The position numbers were made by a program, and so were the translations under genes. From Magnetococcales bacterium (lineage in GTDB: Bacteria > Pseudomonadota > Magnetococcia > Magnetococcales > Magnetaquicoccaceae), in NCBI GenBank assembly GCA_015231375.1, contig JADGBT010000009.1:1-64000 (forward strand): 64,000 bases of DNA, given 5' to 3'. The notes below the pieces were generated by a model. That model ran no database searches and was not told the DNA's origin. It worked only from the letters and a program-made list of their open reading frames with translations. The first letter of the stretch is position 1. The number at the start of each line of letters is the position of its first letter. Positions 17,530-25,057 of the stretch are shown piece after piece.

Positions 17530-19308
17530 TCACTTCATCCACCAAGAGAGCAGCCATCCTTCCGGCGAGTAGAACAGCGGCGGTTTTTCCGGCCGGGCGA
17601 AACGGTCCCAATAGGCGATGCGGTGATAGGTCAGATGCCAGTTGGGCACCAGATAGTGACCGGCCAGCAGCACCCGGTCCAGGGCGCGACAGGCGGTGAT
17701 CAGTTCCGGTCGGTTTTTGGCGTAGATGAGTTTCTCCACCAGGGCGTCCACGGCGGGATCCTGGATGCCGATGCGGTTGTGACTGCCCTGGATGGCGGCG
17801 CTGGACGAATGCCACATGTCCCGCTGTTCGTTGCCCGGCGACTGGGACTGGTCGAAGCCGTTGACGATCATGTCGTAGTCGAAGTCGTGGACCCGGCTTT
17901 GATACAAGGAGGTGTCCACGGTGCGGTATTGGAGGCGGATGCCGAGTTTTTCCAGGTTGGCCGCGTAGGGGGCCAGAATGCGCTCGAAGGCCGGAGCGGC
18001 GAGCAGGGCTTCGATTTCCAGGCGGTGGCCTTTGCCATCGGTCAGCACCTCGTCGTCACCCAAGGTCCAGCCGGCCTCTTTCAGGAGTTTGGCGGCCTCC
18101 CGCAGATTGTGACGCAAGGAGTGGGGCGGGGTGGTAACCGGGGGCGTCGGCACCGGACCGAACACCACCGGGTCGAGTTTGTCTTTCAGCGGTTCCAGAA
18201 GGGCCAGTTCCTCCGGGGAGGGGGTACCCTGGGCCGCCAGTTCGGAGTTGGAAAAATAGCTTTTGGAGCGGGTGTATTGACCGTAGAAGAGATTGTCGTT
18301 GCTCCATTCGAAATCGAAGGCCAATCCCATGGCCTTGCGCACCCGGATGTCCTGGAACATCGGACGGCGCAGATTGAAGATCAAGCCTTGCATGCCCGCG
18401 CCCCGTTTGTGGGGCAGGGTCTCCTTTTTGATCTGGCCCTGGGTGAATTTGGGCCCCTCGTAGTCTCTGGCCCACTGTTTGGAGTTGTTTTCATGCATAA
18501 AATCGAACTCTCCGGCCTTGAAGCCCTCCAGGGCCACCACCGGATCCTTGTAGAATTTCAGCACGATGCGCTCGAAGGCGTACATCCCCCGGTTGACCGG
18601 ACGGGTGTTGCCCCAGTATTGCGGATGGCGTTTGTAGGTGAGGATCTTTCCGGCCTTGAACTCTTCGACCACATACGGTCCAGAGCCCAAAGGCAGGGTC
18701 AGGTTGGCTTGATCGAAGGGGGTCTTGGTGAAAAAGGCTTTGGAGAAGACCGGGATTTCTCCGGCGATCAGGGGCAGTTCGCGGTTGGCCTGGCGGAAAC
18801 GGAAGCGGATGGTGTGCGGGGAGACCACCTCGGCGGCGGTGATGTCTCGCCAGTAGGATTGATAGAAGGGATGGGCCTGGTCTGATTGCAGGGTTTCCAA
18901 GGAGAATTTGACATCCTCGGCGGTCAGGGGGGAGTCGTCGGAAAAGCGCGCCGCCGGATCCAGGTGAAAGGTCACGGAGAGACCATCTGCGGCCACTTCC
19001 ACCTTTTGGGCCAGCAGTCCATACTGGGAAAAGGGTTCGTCTTGGGCCTGGACCATGAGATGTTCGAAGATCAGGGGTTCGAGCAGGTCGGGTGCCGAGC
19101 CTTTGAGGGTGTAGGGATTCATTTTGTCGAAACTGCCCAGGGCGTGCAGATTCAGGGTGCCGCCGGGTTTGGCCTGGGGACTGGTGTAGTCGAATCCTTT
19201 GAAGTCATGGGGATATTTCAAGACGCCATCCAGGCTCAGGCCGTGATCGGCCTCAGCGTGGTTGAGCAGCAGTCCCAACAGGCACAAGACGGACAAAAGG
19301 TGACGCAT
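17530..19308 (-). CDS. yejA: Extracellular oligopeptide-binding protein, YejA type
   Basis: 592 residues from the ATG at 19308, which starts a clean signal peptide ('MRHLLSVLCLLGLLLNHAEA'). I reject the 31 residues upstream as non-coding. SBP_bac_5 family: 'HGLSLDGVLKYPHDFKGFDY' at the mature N-terminus is typical of YejA, and 'VMGLAFDFEWSND'-like and 'ANLEKLGIRLQYRTVDTSLYQ'-like stretches follow the family pattern. It binds peptides in the periplasm for the YejB permease immediately downstream. Length is normal. Confidence 0.9.
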   Translation of the reverse strand: MRHLLSVLCLLGLLLNHAEADHGLSLDGVLKYPHDFKGFDYTSPQAKPGGTLNLHALGSFDKMNPYTLKGSAPDLLEPLIFEHLMVQAQDEPFSQYGLLAQKVEVAADGLSVTFHLDPAARFSDDSPLTAEDVKFSLETLQSDQAHPFYQSYWRDITAAEVVSPHTIRFRFRQANRELPLIAGEIPVFSKAFFTKTPFDQANLTLPLGSGPYVVEEFKAGKILTYKRHPQYWGNTRPVNRGMYAFERIVLKFYKDPVVALEGFKAGEFDFMHENNSKQWARDYEGPKFTQGQIKKETLPHKRGAGMQGLIFNLRRPMFQDIRVRKAMGLAFDFEWSNDNLFYGQYTRSKSYFSNSELAAQGTPSPEELALLEPLKDKLDPVVFGPVPTPPVTTPPHSLRHNLREAAKLLKEAGWTLGDDEVLTDGKGHRLEIEALLAAPAFERILAPYAANLEKLGIRLQYRTVDTSLYQSRVHDFDYDMIVNGFDQSQSPGNEQRDMWHSSSAAIQGSHNRIGIQDPAVDALVEKLIYAKNRPELITACRALDRVLLAGHYLVPNWHLTYHRIAYWDRFARPEKPPLFYSPEGWLLSWWMK

Positions 19309-19550
19309 CGATTTGGCAGACCTCTCGCATGGCGTTTTTTCAGGATCGTCAAAGTGGCGTGGATCGTGCGGATCCTCTTGGTGCAGTTTAGTCCTGGTCA
19401 CGGGTGTTTGACCAGATTTTTTCGCCGGACCGATTCGGTCGGGCAGGGTGGGCTGTATCCGTTGGCGTGAGGGCAGATTGGGTGGAAGGGTTCCATGCGG
19501 ATTGGTGTGGCCGCTGGACCGGGATTTTTCATAAATCAGAGGTGACGGGA

Positions 19551-20951
19551 ATGAACGTGGAGCGTGTGCGTGCGCCGGCTGTGGCTGGCCTGTTCTATCC
19601 GGGGGATGCTCCGGGGTTGCGCCGTCTGGTGGAAGGGCTGCTGGAGCAGGTTCCGCCGGTACGGGAGGAACCGGTGGCGGTGGTGGCGCCTCATGCGGGA
19701 TTCATCTATTCCGGGTTGACGGCGGCCCATGCCTACAAGGGCGTGTCGCGGGCGTCGGCTGCGGCCCCGCGTCGGGTGTTTCTGATCGGTCCGAGCCATC
19801 GGGTGTGGTTGGAGGGGGCATCGGTGGGCCACTATGACGCCTATGTGACCCCGTTGGGACGGATTCCGGTGGATCGGGAAGGGGTGGAGTGTCTGGCCTC
19901 GCGGCCGGATGTCACCCGGGACGAGGCGCCACACCGTCTGGAACACTCCCTGGAGACCCAGTTGCCGTTTCTTCAGGTGACCTTGATCCATTTTCGCATC
20001 ATTCCCATCGTCTACGGCGAGATGAGCGGCGGACATTTGGCGGACCTGCTGGAACAGTGCTGGAAACCCGGGGATCTGATCGTGATCTCCACGGATTTGT
20101 CCCACTATCACCCTTATGACGAGGCCAGACGGCGGGACGCCCGCAGCAACGAGGCGATCTTGTCCCGTGATATCAAGGAGATGTCCTCCTGCGAGGCGTG
20201 CGGGAACGTCGGGGTGCGGGCGATCCTGGAAACGGCGCGCCGACGGCGCTGGAAGCCGGTTCTGACCGATTTGCGCAACTCCGGGGATACGGCGGGAGAC
20301 AAACAGCGGGTGGTGGGATATGCCAGTTATTTGTTTTACCCGGAAACCGGAGAGCGCAGCGTTTCGGCTCCGAAAGTCGGGGAGTCCCGTTCCGGGGTGG
20401 GCCTGCCGGAGCTGGTCCGGGCCCATCTGGCCTCGATTCTGGCGGGCGGTCGGGGGTTGTCCATCTCTGCCGTGAGCGCCCAGTGGGAGGAGTTGTCCAA
20501 ACCCGGAGCCTGTTTCATCACCCTGACCGATCAGGGAGCCTTGCGGGGCTGTATCGGTTCTTTGGTGGCCCATCGTCCCCTGGCCGAGGATCTGCTGGAA
20601 AATGGCGTGTCGGCGGCCATTCGGGATCCCCGGTTCGCGCCGGTGAGCGTGGAGGAGTTGGAACGGTTGTCCATCGAGGTCTCCTTGCTGAGCGCTCCGG
20701 AGCCGTTTCCCCATCGGGACGGGGAGGATCTGATCCGGCGGCTCAAGCCCGGCGTGCATGGGGTGATCTTAAGCAAACAGGGACGACGGGCCACCTTCTT
20801 GCCCCAGGTGTGGGAACAGCTTCCCAATCCAGAGGCGTTCTTGTCCCACCTGTGCCGCAAGGCCGGGCTGGATGGCGAATGTTGGCGTTCCGGGGCCGGG
20901 ATTCAGGTCTATACCGTGGAAAAACGGCTGGAGAACCGGAGAGAGAGCTGA
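19551..20951 (+). CDS. MEMO1-AMMECR1 fusion protein (AmmeMemoRadiSam system A/B)
   Basis: 466 residues; ATG at 19551 has AGAGGTG ~7 bases upstream. The MEMO half (~5-265) shows 'APHAGFIYSG', 'IGPSHRVW', 'HSLETQLPFLQ' and 'STDLSHYHPYDEA', and the AMMECR1 half (~290-460) shows 'GALRGCIGSL' and 'IEVSLLSAPEP'. In bacteria these two families usually occur with a radical SAM enzyme (AmmeMemoRadiSam), whose role is largely unsettled. Here they are fused, and no radical SAM gene is visible nearby. The stop at 20951 directly abuts the ATG of the membrane hydrolase at 20952, implying coupling. Confidence 0.9.
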   Translation: MNVERVRAPAVAGLFYPGDAPGLRRLVEGLLEQVPPVREEPVAVVAPHAGFIYSGLTAAHAYKGVSRASAAAPRRVFLIGPSHRVWLEGASVGHYDAYVTPLGRIPVDREGVECLASRPDVTRDEAPHRLEHSLETQLPFLQVTLIHFRIIPIVYGEMSGGHLADLLEQCWKPGDLIVISTDLSHYHPYDEARRRDARSNEAILSRDIKEMSSCEACGNVGVRAILETARRRRWKPVLTDLRNSGDTAGDKQRVVGYASYLFYPETGERSVSAPKVGESRSGVGLPELVRAHLASILAGGRGLSISAVSAQWEELSKPGACFITLTDQGALRGCIGSLVAHRPLAEDLLENGVSAAIRDPRFAPVSVEELERLSIEVSLLSAPEPFPHRDGEDLIRRLKPGVHGVILSKQGRRATFLPQVWEQLPNPEAFLSHLCRKAGLDGECWRSGAGIQVYTVEKRLENRRES

Positions 20952-21695
20952 ATGGCCGGATTCAATACCCATGTGGCTGTGGCCGCTGTCATCGGAGGGG
21001 TGGGCGTGGCCACGTTGATGGTCGCCGGATTGGCCGATCCTCAGACCGGTCTGGTCGGTTTTATCGCGGCCACCATCGGCGGCGTGCTGCCGGATGTGGA
21101 TGCCGAAGATTCCTGGCCGCTGGATCTGGCTTTTACCCTGTTTGCGTTGCTGGGGTCGTTTTTCATCATGTTCAGTCAGGTGCCGGTCTACTCGATTGTG
21201 GAGTTGACCGTGTTGTGGATGGTGAGCTTTTTGTTCATCAAGCTGGCCGTGTGCGAAATGTTTGTGCGCTTCACGGTGCATCGGGGGATTTTTCACTCTC
21301 TGCCCGCCGGGGTGTTTTTCGCCGGTTTGACCGCGTTGCTCCTGATGCGTCTGTTCCACCAGTCCGAGCGGTTCGCCTGGATGACCGGCCTGTTCGTGCT
21401 GCTGGGCTATCTGGTACACCTGCTGCTGGATGAACTCTACAGCCTGAATCTGTTTGGCGAGGGGGGCGTCTCCGCCTCCCTGGGCAGCGCGTTCAAGCTC
21501 TCCGCTCCGGATGGATGGGCCACGGCCGCGATGTATGTGGCGATTTTTCTGGTCTATTATGTCACCCCCGGACTGCCTGCCACCTTGCGCGAGATTTTCA
21601 CCCCCGCCACACTCGACGCGATCCTGGCGCGCCTGGTGCCTGTCGGTCCCTGGTTCGGACTGCCCTTTTTGGCCCAGTTCCCCGGTTCCCGATAG
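20952..21695 (+). CDS. Membrane-bound metal-dependent hydrolase, YdjM/DUF457 type
   Basis: 247 residues with about six hydrophobic segments. Conserved polar motifs fit the family: an N-terminal His in 'FNTHVAVAAVIGG', 'GGVLPDVDAEDS', 'VHRGIFHSLPAG' and 'GYLVHLLLDEL'. These His/Asp residues are thought to bind metal near the membrane surface. E. coli YdjM is LexA-regulated; no LexA box is evident here, and the gene is coupled to the MEMO-AMMECR1 fusion instead. The substrate is unknown. Confidence 0.82.
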   Translation: MAGFNTHVAVAAVIGGVGVATLMVAGLADPQTGLVGFIAATIGGVLPDVDAEDSWPLDLAFTLFALLGSFFIMFSQVPVYSIVELTVLWMVSFLFIKLAVCEMFVRFTVHRGIFHSLPAGVFFAGLTALLLMRLFHQSERFAWMTGLFVLLGYLVHLLLDELYSLNLFGEGGVSASLGSAFKLSAPDGWATAAMYVAIFLVYYVTPGLPATLREIFTPATLDAILARLVPVGPWFGLPFLAQFPGSR

Positions 21696-21712
21696 ATCCT
21701 TGCACTTTGTTG

Positions 21713-21741
21713 TTGACAAGCCGTCGGATGGCGGTTATTCT
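21713..21741 (+). promoter_or_regulatory. Sigma-70-type promoter of tRNA-Leu
   Basis: Perfect -35 TTGACA at 21713-21718, a 17-base spacer, then TATTCT at 21736-21741. The tRNA begins 18 bases after the -10, allowing a short leader. The GC-containing discriminator (TTGCGC) suits stringent control of stable RNA, which is inference. Confidence 0.82.
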
Positions 21742-21759
21742 TTGCGCATATCGAGACAA

Positions 21760-21846
21760 GCCCAGATGGCGGAACTGGTAGACGCGCTAGATTCAGGTTC
21801 TAGTATCTGAAAGGATATGGGAGTTCGACTCTCCCTTTGGGCACCA
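21760..21846 (+). tRNA. tRNA-Leu (anticodon CAG)
   Basis: 87 bases including an encoded CCA at 21844-21846. The acceptor stem GCCCAGA pairs with TTTGGGC (one G-U). The anticodon stem CTAGA/TCTAG encloses TTCAGGT, giving CAG, which reads CUG. A long variable arm (TATCTGAAAGGATAT) confirms class II. The T-arm GAGTTCGACTC is canonical. Confidence 0.96.
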
Positions 21847-21850
21847 AAAA

Positions 21851-21889
21851 AAAAGACTTGACCCATTACCGGTCAGGTCTTTTTTTTTG
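21851..21889 (+). terminator. Rho-independent terminator after tRNA-Leu
   Basis: A 13-base stem AAAAGACTTGACC (21851-21863) pairs with GGTCAGGTCTTTT (21871-21883) with one G-U, a 7-base loop and a run of Ts. The A-run before and T-run after could let it work on both strands. Confidence 0.9.
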
Positions 21890-22022
21890 TTCTTTTTTGT
21901 CTTTTGTCCTTTTGGGGCCGCTTTCTGGCCTGAAAACCCGCTGGCATCCATGGAAAGGGAGCGCTTTGGAAAAAAGCGCTCCCTTTCACATGGGTCAAGC
22001 CTGGGGGGTCAAAGTCTGCGGC

Positions 22023-23600
22023 TTAGATGTCGCAGAGCACACCGCCGATGGAACCGGCATAACTGCCGGCGATACGATTCCGTTCGGTGAGGGCGGTGGT
22101 CTTGGAGGCAAACGGACCCACGCGCACCTGCATCAGTTCCGGAGTGTTGGGTTTGGCGGTCACGGGACGCTGGGAAACGTTGTCGATCCCTTTGCTTTTC
22201 AGTTGATTCTTGGCCTCGGTCACACTGCTCTCCTTGCTGAAGGAGCCGATGTGGACAAAACAGCCGCCAGCCTTGCTTTCCGTGCCGAGCGCGGCGGAAA
22301 CCGGTTGGGACTCGGGGGCTTTGGTCTCGACTTTGGAGACGACCGGGGCGGAGTCCTGCACCTGGCTGGTTTTGTTGGCGGCGGGCTTGGCGGCGGCGGG
22401 TTTGGCGGCGGCGGGTTTGGCGGCCGCTTTCTGGGGGGCGGCCTTGGACAGGTTCAGTTGGGCGAGCATGTCGTTGAGGTAGGTTTCTCCGCCGTGCTCG
22501 AAGGATTCACGGAAGCCGGGGGCCAGATACAGTTGGATGTCGCCGGGCTTGTCAACCGCGATGGAGAGATTGCGCAGATATTCCACGCCATCGTTGCGAT
22601 CCTTCAGACCATGGAACAAGGCATTGCCCAGATTGACGCCAGCGGCGTGCAAAGCCCGACGGTAGTTGCGCAGATAGATCTCTTCGGCGGCGAAGATCCG
22701 GAAGGCGAGCTTGTCGTTGTCGGTCAGGGTCGTGGTGTGGTTGGCGTAGAACTGGCCTTCCAGCGCCGTGGTCATGAAATTCTCGGTACGGTTGTAGGTC
22801 AACTCGTATCCGGTCATGGCGGAGTTGGCGCAGACCACCGACTGGGAGAGATCCTCGCTCACCGGGATGTTCTTCTGGGAGACGGCGGGCATCTCCTTGG
22901 CGATCTCGGCCAGGGTCTGCTTCATGGCATCCCGATAGCTGCACACGAAGCCGGTTTTGAAGGCCTGACGGTCGGCCGGAGAGCCGGAGGTCAGCAGTTC
23001 CTGGAAGAGTTCCAGCATGGCGACGGCATGGCTGTTGGTCTCTTTGAGCATGGGATCGAACTTGCCCTGGAAGGAGTTGGAGCGTTCCAGGTTGAGTTGG
23101 AAGAACTTCTTGGGCCACTGGGCGAAGCCGGCGCCGATTTCGCGACCGATCTCGCCGGCGGCGGTGGAGACGTGATAGCCCAGGACATCATCGGCGTCCA
23201 TGCGGCCGAACGTGGTCCGGAAGCAGGAGTGGAACTTGGCGCGCAGTTCCTGGTTGACGCCGAAGTAGAAGCGTCCCATCGGGGTCGTTTGGGCTTTGGC
23301 GTCCATTTCACCGGTGCGCAGGAAATGCACGAAATCGGTGTTGAGTGGTTTTTTGCCGTACAGGTTGCCCGTGTCGTTGCGCAGGTTGGCGCCCCAGTAG
23401 TCACCGGCCCGACAGAAGGAGCCGACATCCATCTTGATGTGGAATTCGGTGTTGGCGTTGGTGTTGACCAGGGTCCGTTCCAGGGAGTCGTGATGATTGA
23501 TCGGGGCGCCCAGTTCCGGATGCGGGGCGCAACCGGCGGCCAGGAGCAGCAGGGAGACGGCACCCAGGGATTTCTTGACGACGGACTTCATTGAATTCAT
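22023..23600 (-). CDS. SPOR-domain lipoprotein with unknown N-terminal domain
   Basis: 525 residues; GAGGAG lies 7 bases before the ATG. The signal peptide ends in a lipobox 'LAAGC' (Cys ~24). Residues ~30-395 form a large domain I do not recognise, with several Cys ('GSFCRAG', 'HSCFRTTF', 'GFVCSYRD', 'VVCANSA') that may form disulfides. A linker of three AKPAA units follows, then a SPOR domain (~445-525, 'GGCFVHIGSFSKESSVTEA', 'MQVRVGPFASKTTA'), which binds denuded peptidoglycan at the septum or cell wall. Aspartate 'DD' after the lipobox Cys is absent, so sorting to the outer membrane is likely. Followed on the same strand, 87 bases before it, by an OmpA-like gene. Confidence 0.82.
   Translation of the reverse strand: MNSMKSVVKKSLGAVSLLLLAAGCAPHPELGAPINHHDSLERTLVNTNANTEFHIKMDVGSFCRAGDYWGANLRNDTGNLYGKKPLNTDFVHFLRTGEMDAKAQTTPMGRFYFGVNQELRAKFHSCFRTTFGRMDADDVLGYHVSTAAGEIGREIGAGFAQWPKKFFQLNLERSNSFQGKFDPMLKETNSHAVAMLELFQELLTSGSPADRQAFKTGFVCSYRDAMKQTLAEIAKEMPAVSQKNIPVSEDLSQSVVCANSAMTGYELTYNRTENFMTTALEGQFYANHTTTLTDNDKLAFRIFAAEEIYLRNYRRALHAAGVNLGNALFHGLKDRNDGVEYLRNLSIAVDKPGDIQLYLAPGFRESFEHGGETYLNDMLAQLNLSKAAPQKAAAKPAAAKPAAAKPAANKTSQVQDSAPVVSKVETKAPESQPVSAALGTESKAGGCFVHIGSFSKESSVTEAKNQLKSKGIDNVSQRPVTAKPNTPELMQVRVGPFASKTTALTERNRIAGSYAGSIGGVLCDI
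22380..22427 (-). repeat. 15-bp coding repeat (AKPAA units) in the SPOR lipoprotein
   Basis: About three near-identical 15-base units encode AAAKPAAAKPAAAKPAA, a flexible linker between the unknown domain and the SPOR domain. Unit number is likely to vary between strains. Confidence 0.75.
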
Positions 23601-23687
23601 AGCGTTCTCCTCTCAAGGGCATTTCTGGAAGCGTGTGGGCATTCCAGTCGTTTTGGGAATGGATGCGACGGTTTGGTGTCGCGGCGT

Positions 23688-24599
23688 TCAGCGCATGGAA
23701 TCCGTCTCACGGATGGAGTGGTTTCCGGGCAACGCCTGGATTTCAACGCGACGGTTGATCGGTTGGCGATCTTTTTCGCTGGTCAGGTTGTAAGCGGCGG
23801 GCCGGGTGTCGCCATAGCCGACGGTGGCCAGTTGGGCGGCCTTGATCCCCTGTTTCATCAGATAGGCGCGCACTTCCTGGGCGCGACGGTTGGACAGGCC
23901 CACATTGTTGGCCGCCGAGCCGCTTTCGTCCGCGTGGCCTTGGATCTCGAAGCGCGTGCCCGGGCTGGCTTTGATCTTTTTGGCGGTTTCATTGAGGATC
24001 TTCCGGTCGCCGGCGCGCAGATAGGACTGGCCGAGATCGAAGTTGACCACGGACACGGCCGCGACGCCACAACCGGCGGTGGAGACTTTCTGCCCACGGG
24101 CGGAGTCGTTGCACTTGTCGGCCGCGTCGGTGACGCCATCCGCATCCGTATCCAACGCGCAGCCCGCCGCGTTGACGGCCACGCCCGGAACGGAATGGGG
24201 GCAATCGTCTTTCACGTCGGGCACCTTGTCTTGGTCGCTGTCGAGGGCGCAGCCATGCACATCGACTTTGGCCAGCGGGTCGGTAGCGGGGCACAGATCC
24301 CAGAAATCGTGGACGCCATCGTGATCCGCATCGTCGTTGGTGCAGCCGTAACGGTCCACAACCGCCGCCGCCGCAGTGGCCGGGCAGTGGTCGATGGCGT
24401 TTTTCACGCCATCGTTGTCGCTGTCTCCGTCAGGGGCGAAATTGGCGACGAAAGCCGCCGACATGTTGTGATACCAGTGCGCGCTGTGGTGCCAGGCGTG
24501 CGTGGAGTGATCAAACAGCGTGCCATGGGCCATGGCGGTGTTCCCGACGCACAGCATTCCTCCGACGACGAGTGATGCGGTCAATATTTTTATTTTCAT
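23688..24599 (-). CDS. OmpA-family protein with thrombospondin type-3 repeats
   Basis: 303 residues; ATG at 24599 has GGGGGA 5 bases upstream. Signal peptide 'IKILTASLVVGGMLCVGNTAMA'-type (cleavage near AMA-HG). The mature N-terminus is His-rich (seven His in ~20 residues, 'HGTLFDHSTHAWHH...'). Residues ~60-185 hold four calcium-binding TSP3 repeats ('DGDSDNDGVKNAIDHCP', 'DSDQDKVPDVKDDCP', 'DTDADGVTDAADKC'). The C-terminal OmpA domain (~190-290) has 'EIQGHADESGSAANNVGLS' and 'NRRVEIQ', with Asp/Arg for diaminopimelate binding. It should bridge an outer-membrane or surface site to peptidoglycan; there is no obvious 8-strand barrel. Confidence 0.87.
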   Translation of the reverse strand: MKIKILTASLVVGGMLCVGNTAMAHGTLFDHSTHAWHHSAHWYHNMSAAFVANFAPDGDSDNDGVKNAIDHCPATAAAAVVDRYGCTNDDADHDGVHDFWDLCPATDPLAKVDVHGCALDSDQDKVPDVKDDCPHSVPGVAVNAAGCALDTDADGVTDAADKCNDSARGQKVSTAGCGVAAVSVVNFDLGQSYLRAGDRKILNETAKKIKASPGTRFEIQGHADESGSAANNVGLSNRRAQEVRAYLMKQGIKAAQLATVGYGDTRPAAYNLTSEKDRQPINRRVEIQALPGNHSIRETDSMR

Positions 24600-24687
24600 G
24601 TAATCCCCCGTGTGAACGATGATTAGGTGATTTGGAGTTTGTCCAACTCTGAATGATTTTAACAACACCTTCAGCTAACTTTAACCA

Positions 24688-24714
24688 ATTATCATGAATT
24701 GAAATACGCGTCAA
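24688..24714 (-). promoter_or_regulatory. Possible promoter of the OmpA-like gene
   Basis: On the minus strand TTGACG (24709-24714) is followed, after a short 15-base spacer, by GATAAT (24688-24693), ~90 bases before the ATG. The -10 is good but the spacer is short, so confidence is limited. Confidence 0.35.
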
Positions 24715-24962
24715 CGATCTTTTTTGTAAGTTTGATCTTGGATCATTGAAATGAAAAAAACTATGTAATTTCAAATAGATTGCGAGATGTTCGGAGGCAA
24801 TGGGGGGAAGGATGTTGGAATCCAGGGAGGTGAGTCGTTGATAGCTGTTCTTGTTTAAATGATTCCCGATCATCAAGCCGGGATGCGCAACAGTAGGTCT
24901 TGAATCGAAAGGTCCGTATGACTGAAAGGGATGTTCGTTGTCGGGCAGACTGTGTGTGTCAC

Positions 24963-25036
24963 GCCGGCAGACCGGTCTTTATGCACGAAAGATGGAACAA
25001 CGTCTGTACCATCTTCCAAAAGAGCGGTCTGCCGGC
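24963..25036. repeat. ~74-base nested inverted repeat 3' of the MCP gene
   Basis: GCCGGCAGACCG at 24963-24974 pairs perfectly with CGGTCTGCCGGC at 25025-25036; after one mismatch the pairing continues through TCTTT/AAAGA. Inside, AAGATGG (24989-24995) can pair with CCATCTT (25009-25015). The whole can fold into one long hairpin, 21 bases beyond the MCP stop. No T-run follows on the minus strand, so it is either an mRNA 3'-stabilising hairpin or a REP/MITE-like unit. Confidence 0.6.
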
Positions 25037-25057
25037 ACGTTGTTGGATTCCAGGATG

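Larger units (their letters stand above)
24600..25057. other. AT-rich intergenic region, ~460 bases
   Basis: No convincing gene. The part next to the OmpA gene (24600-24790) is clearly AT-rich against the window and holds its leader and probable promoter. The part next to the MCP gene contains a long nested inverted repeat (24963-25036). A short frame starting near 24900 on the plus strand lacks coding character. Confidence 0.6.
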
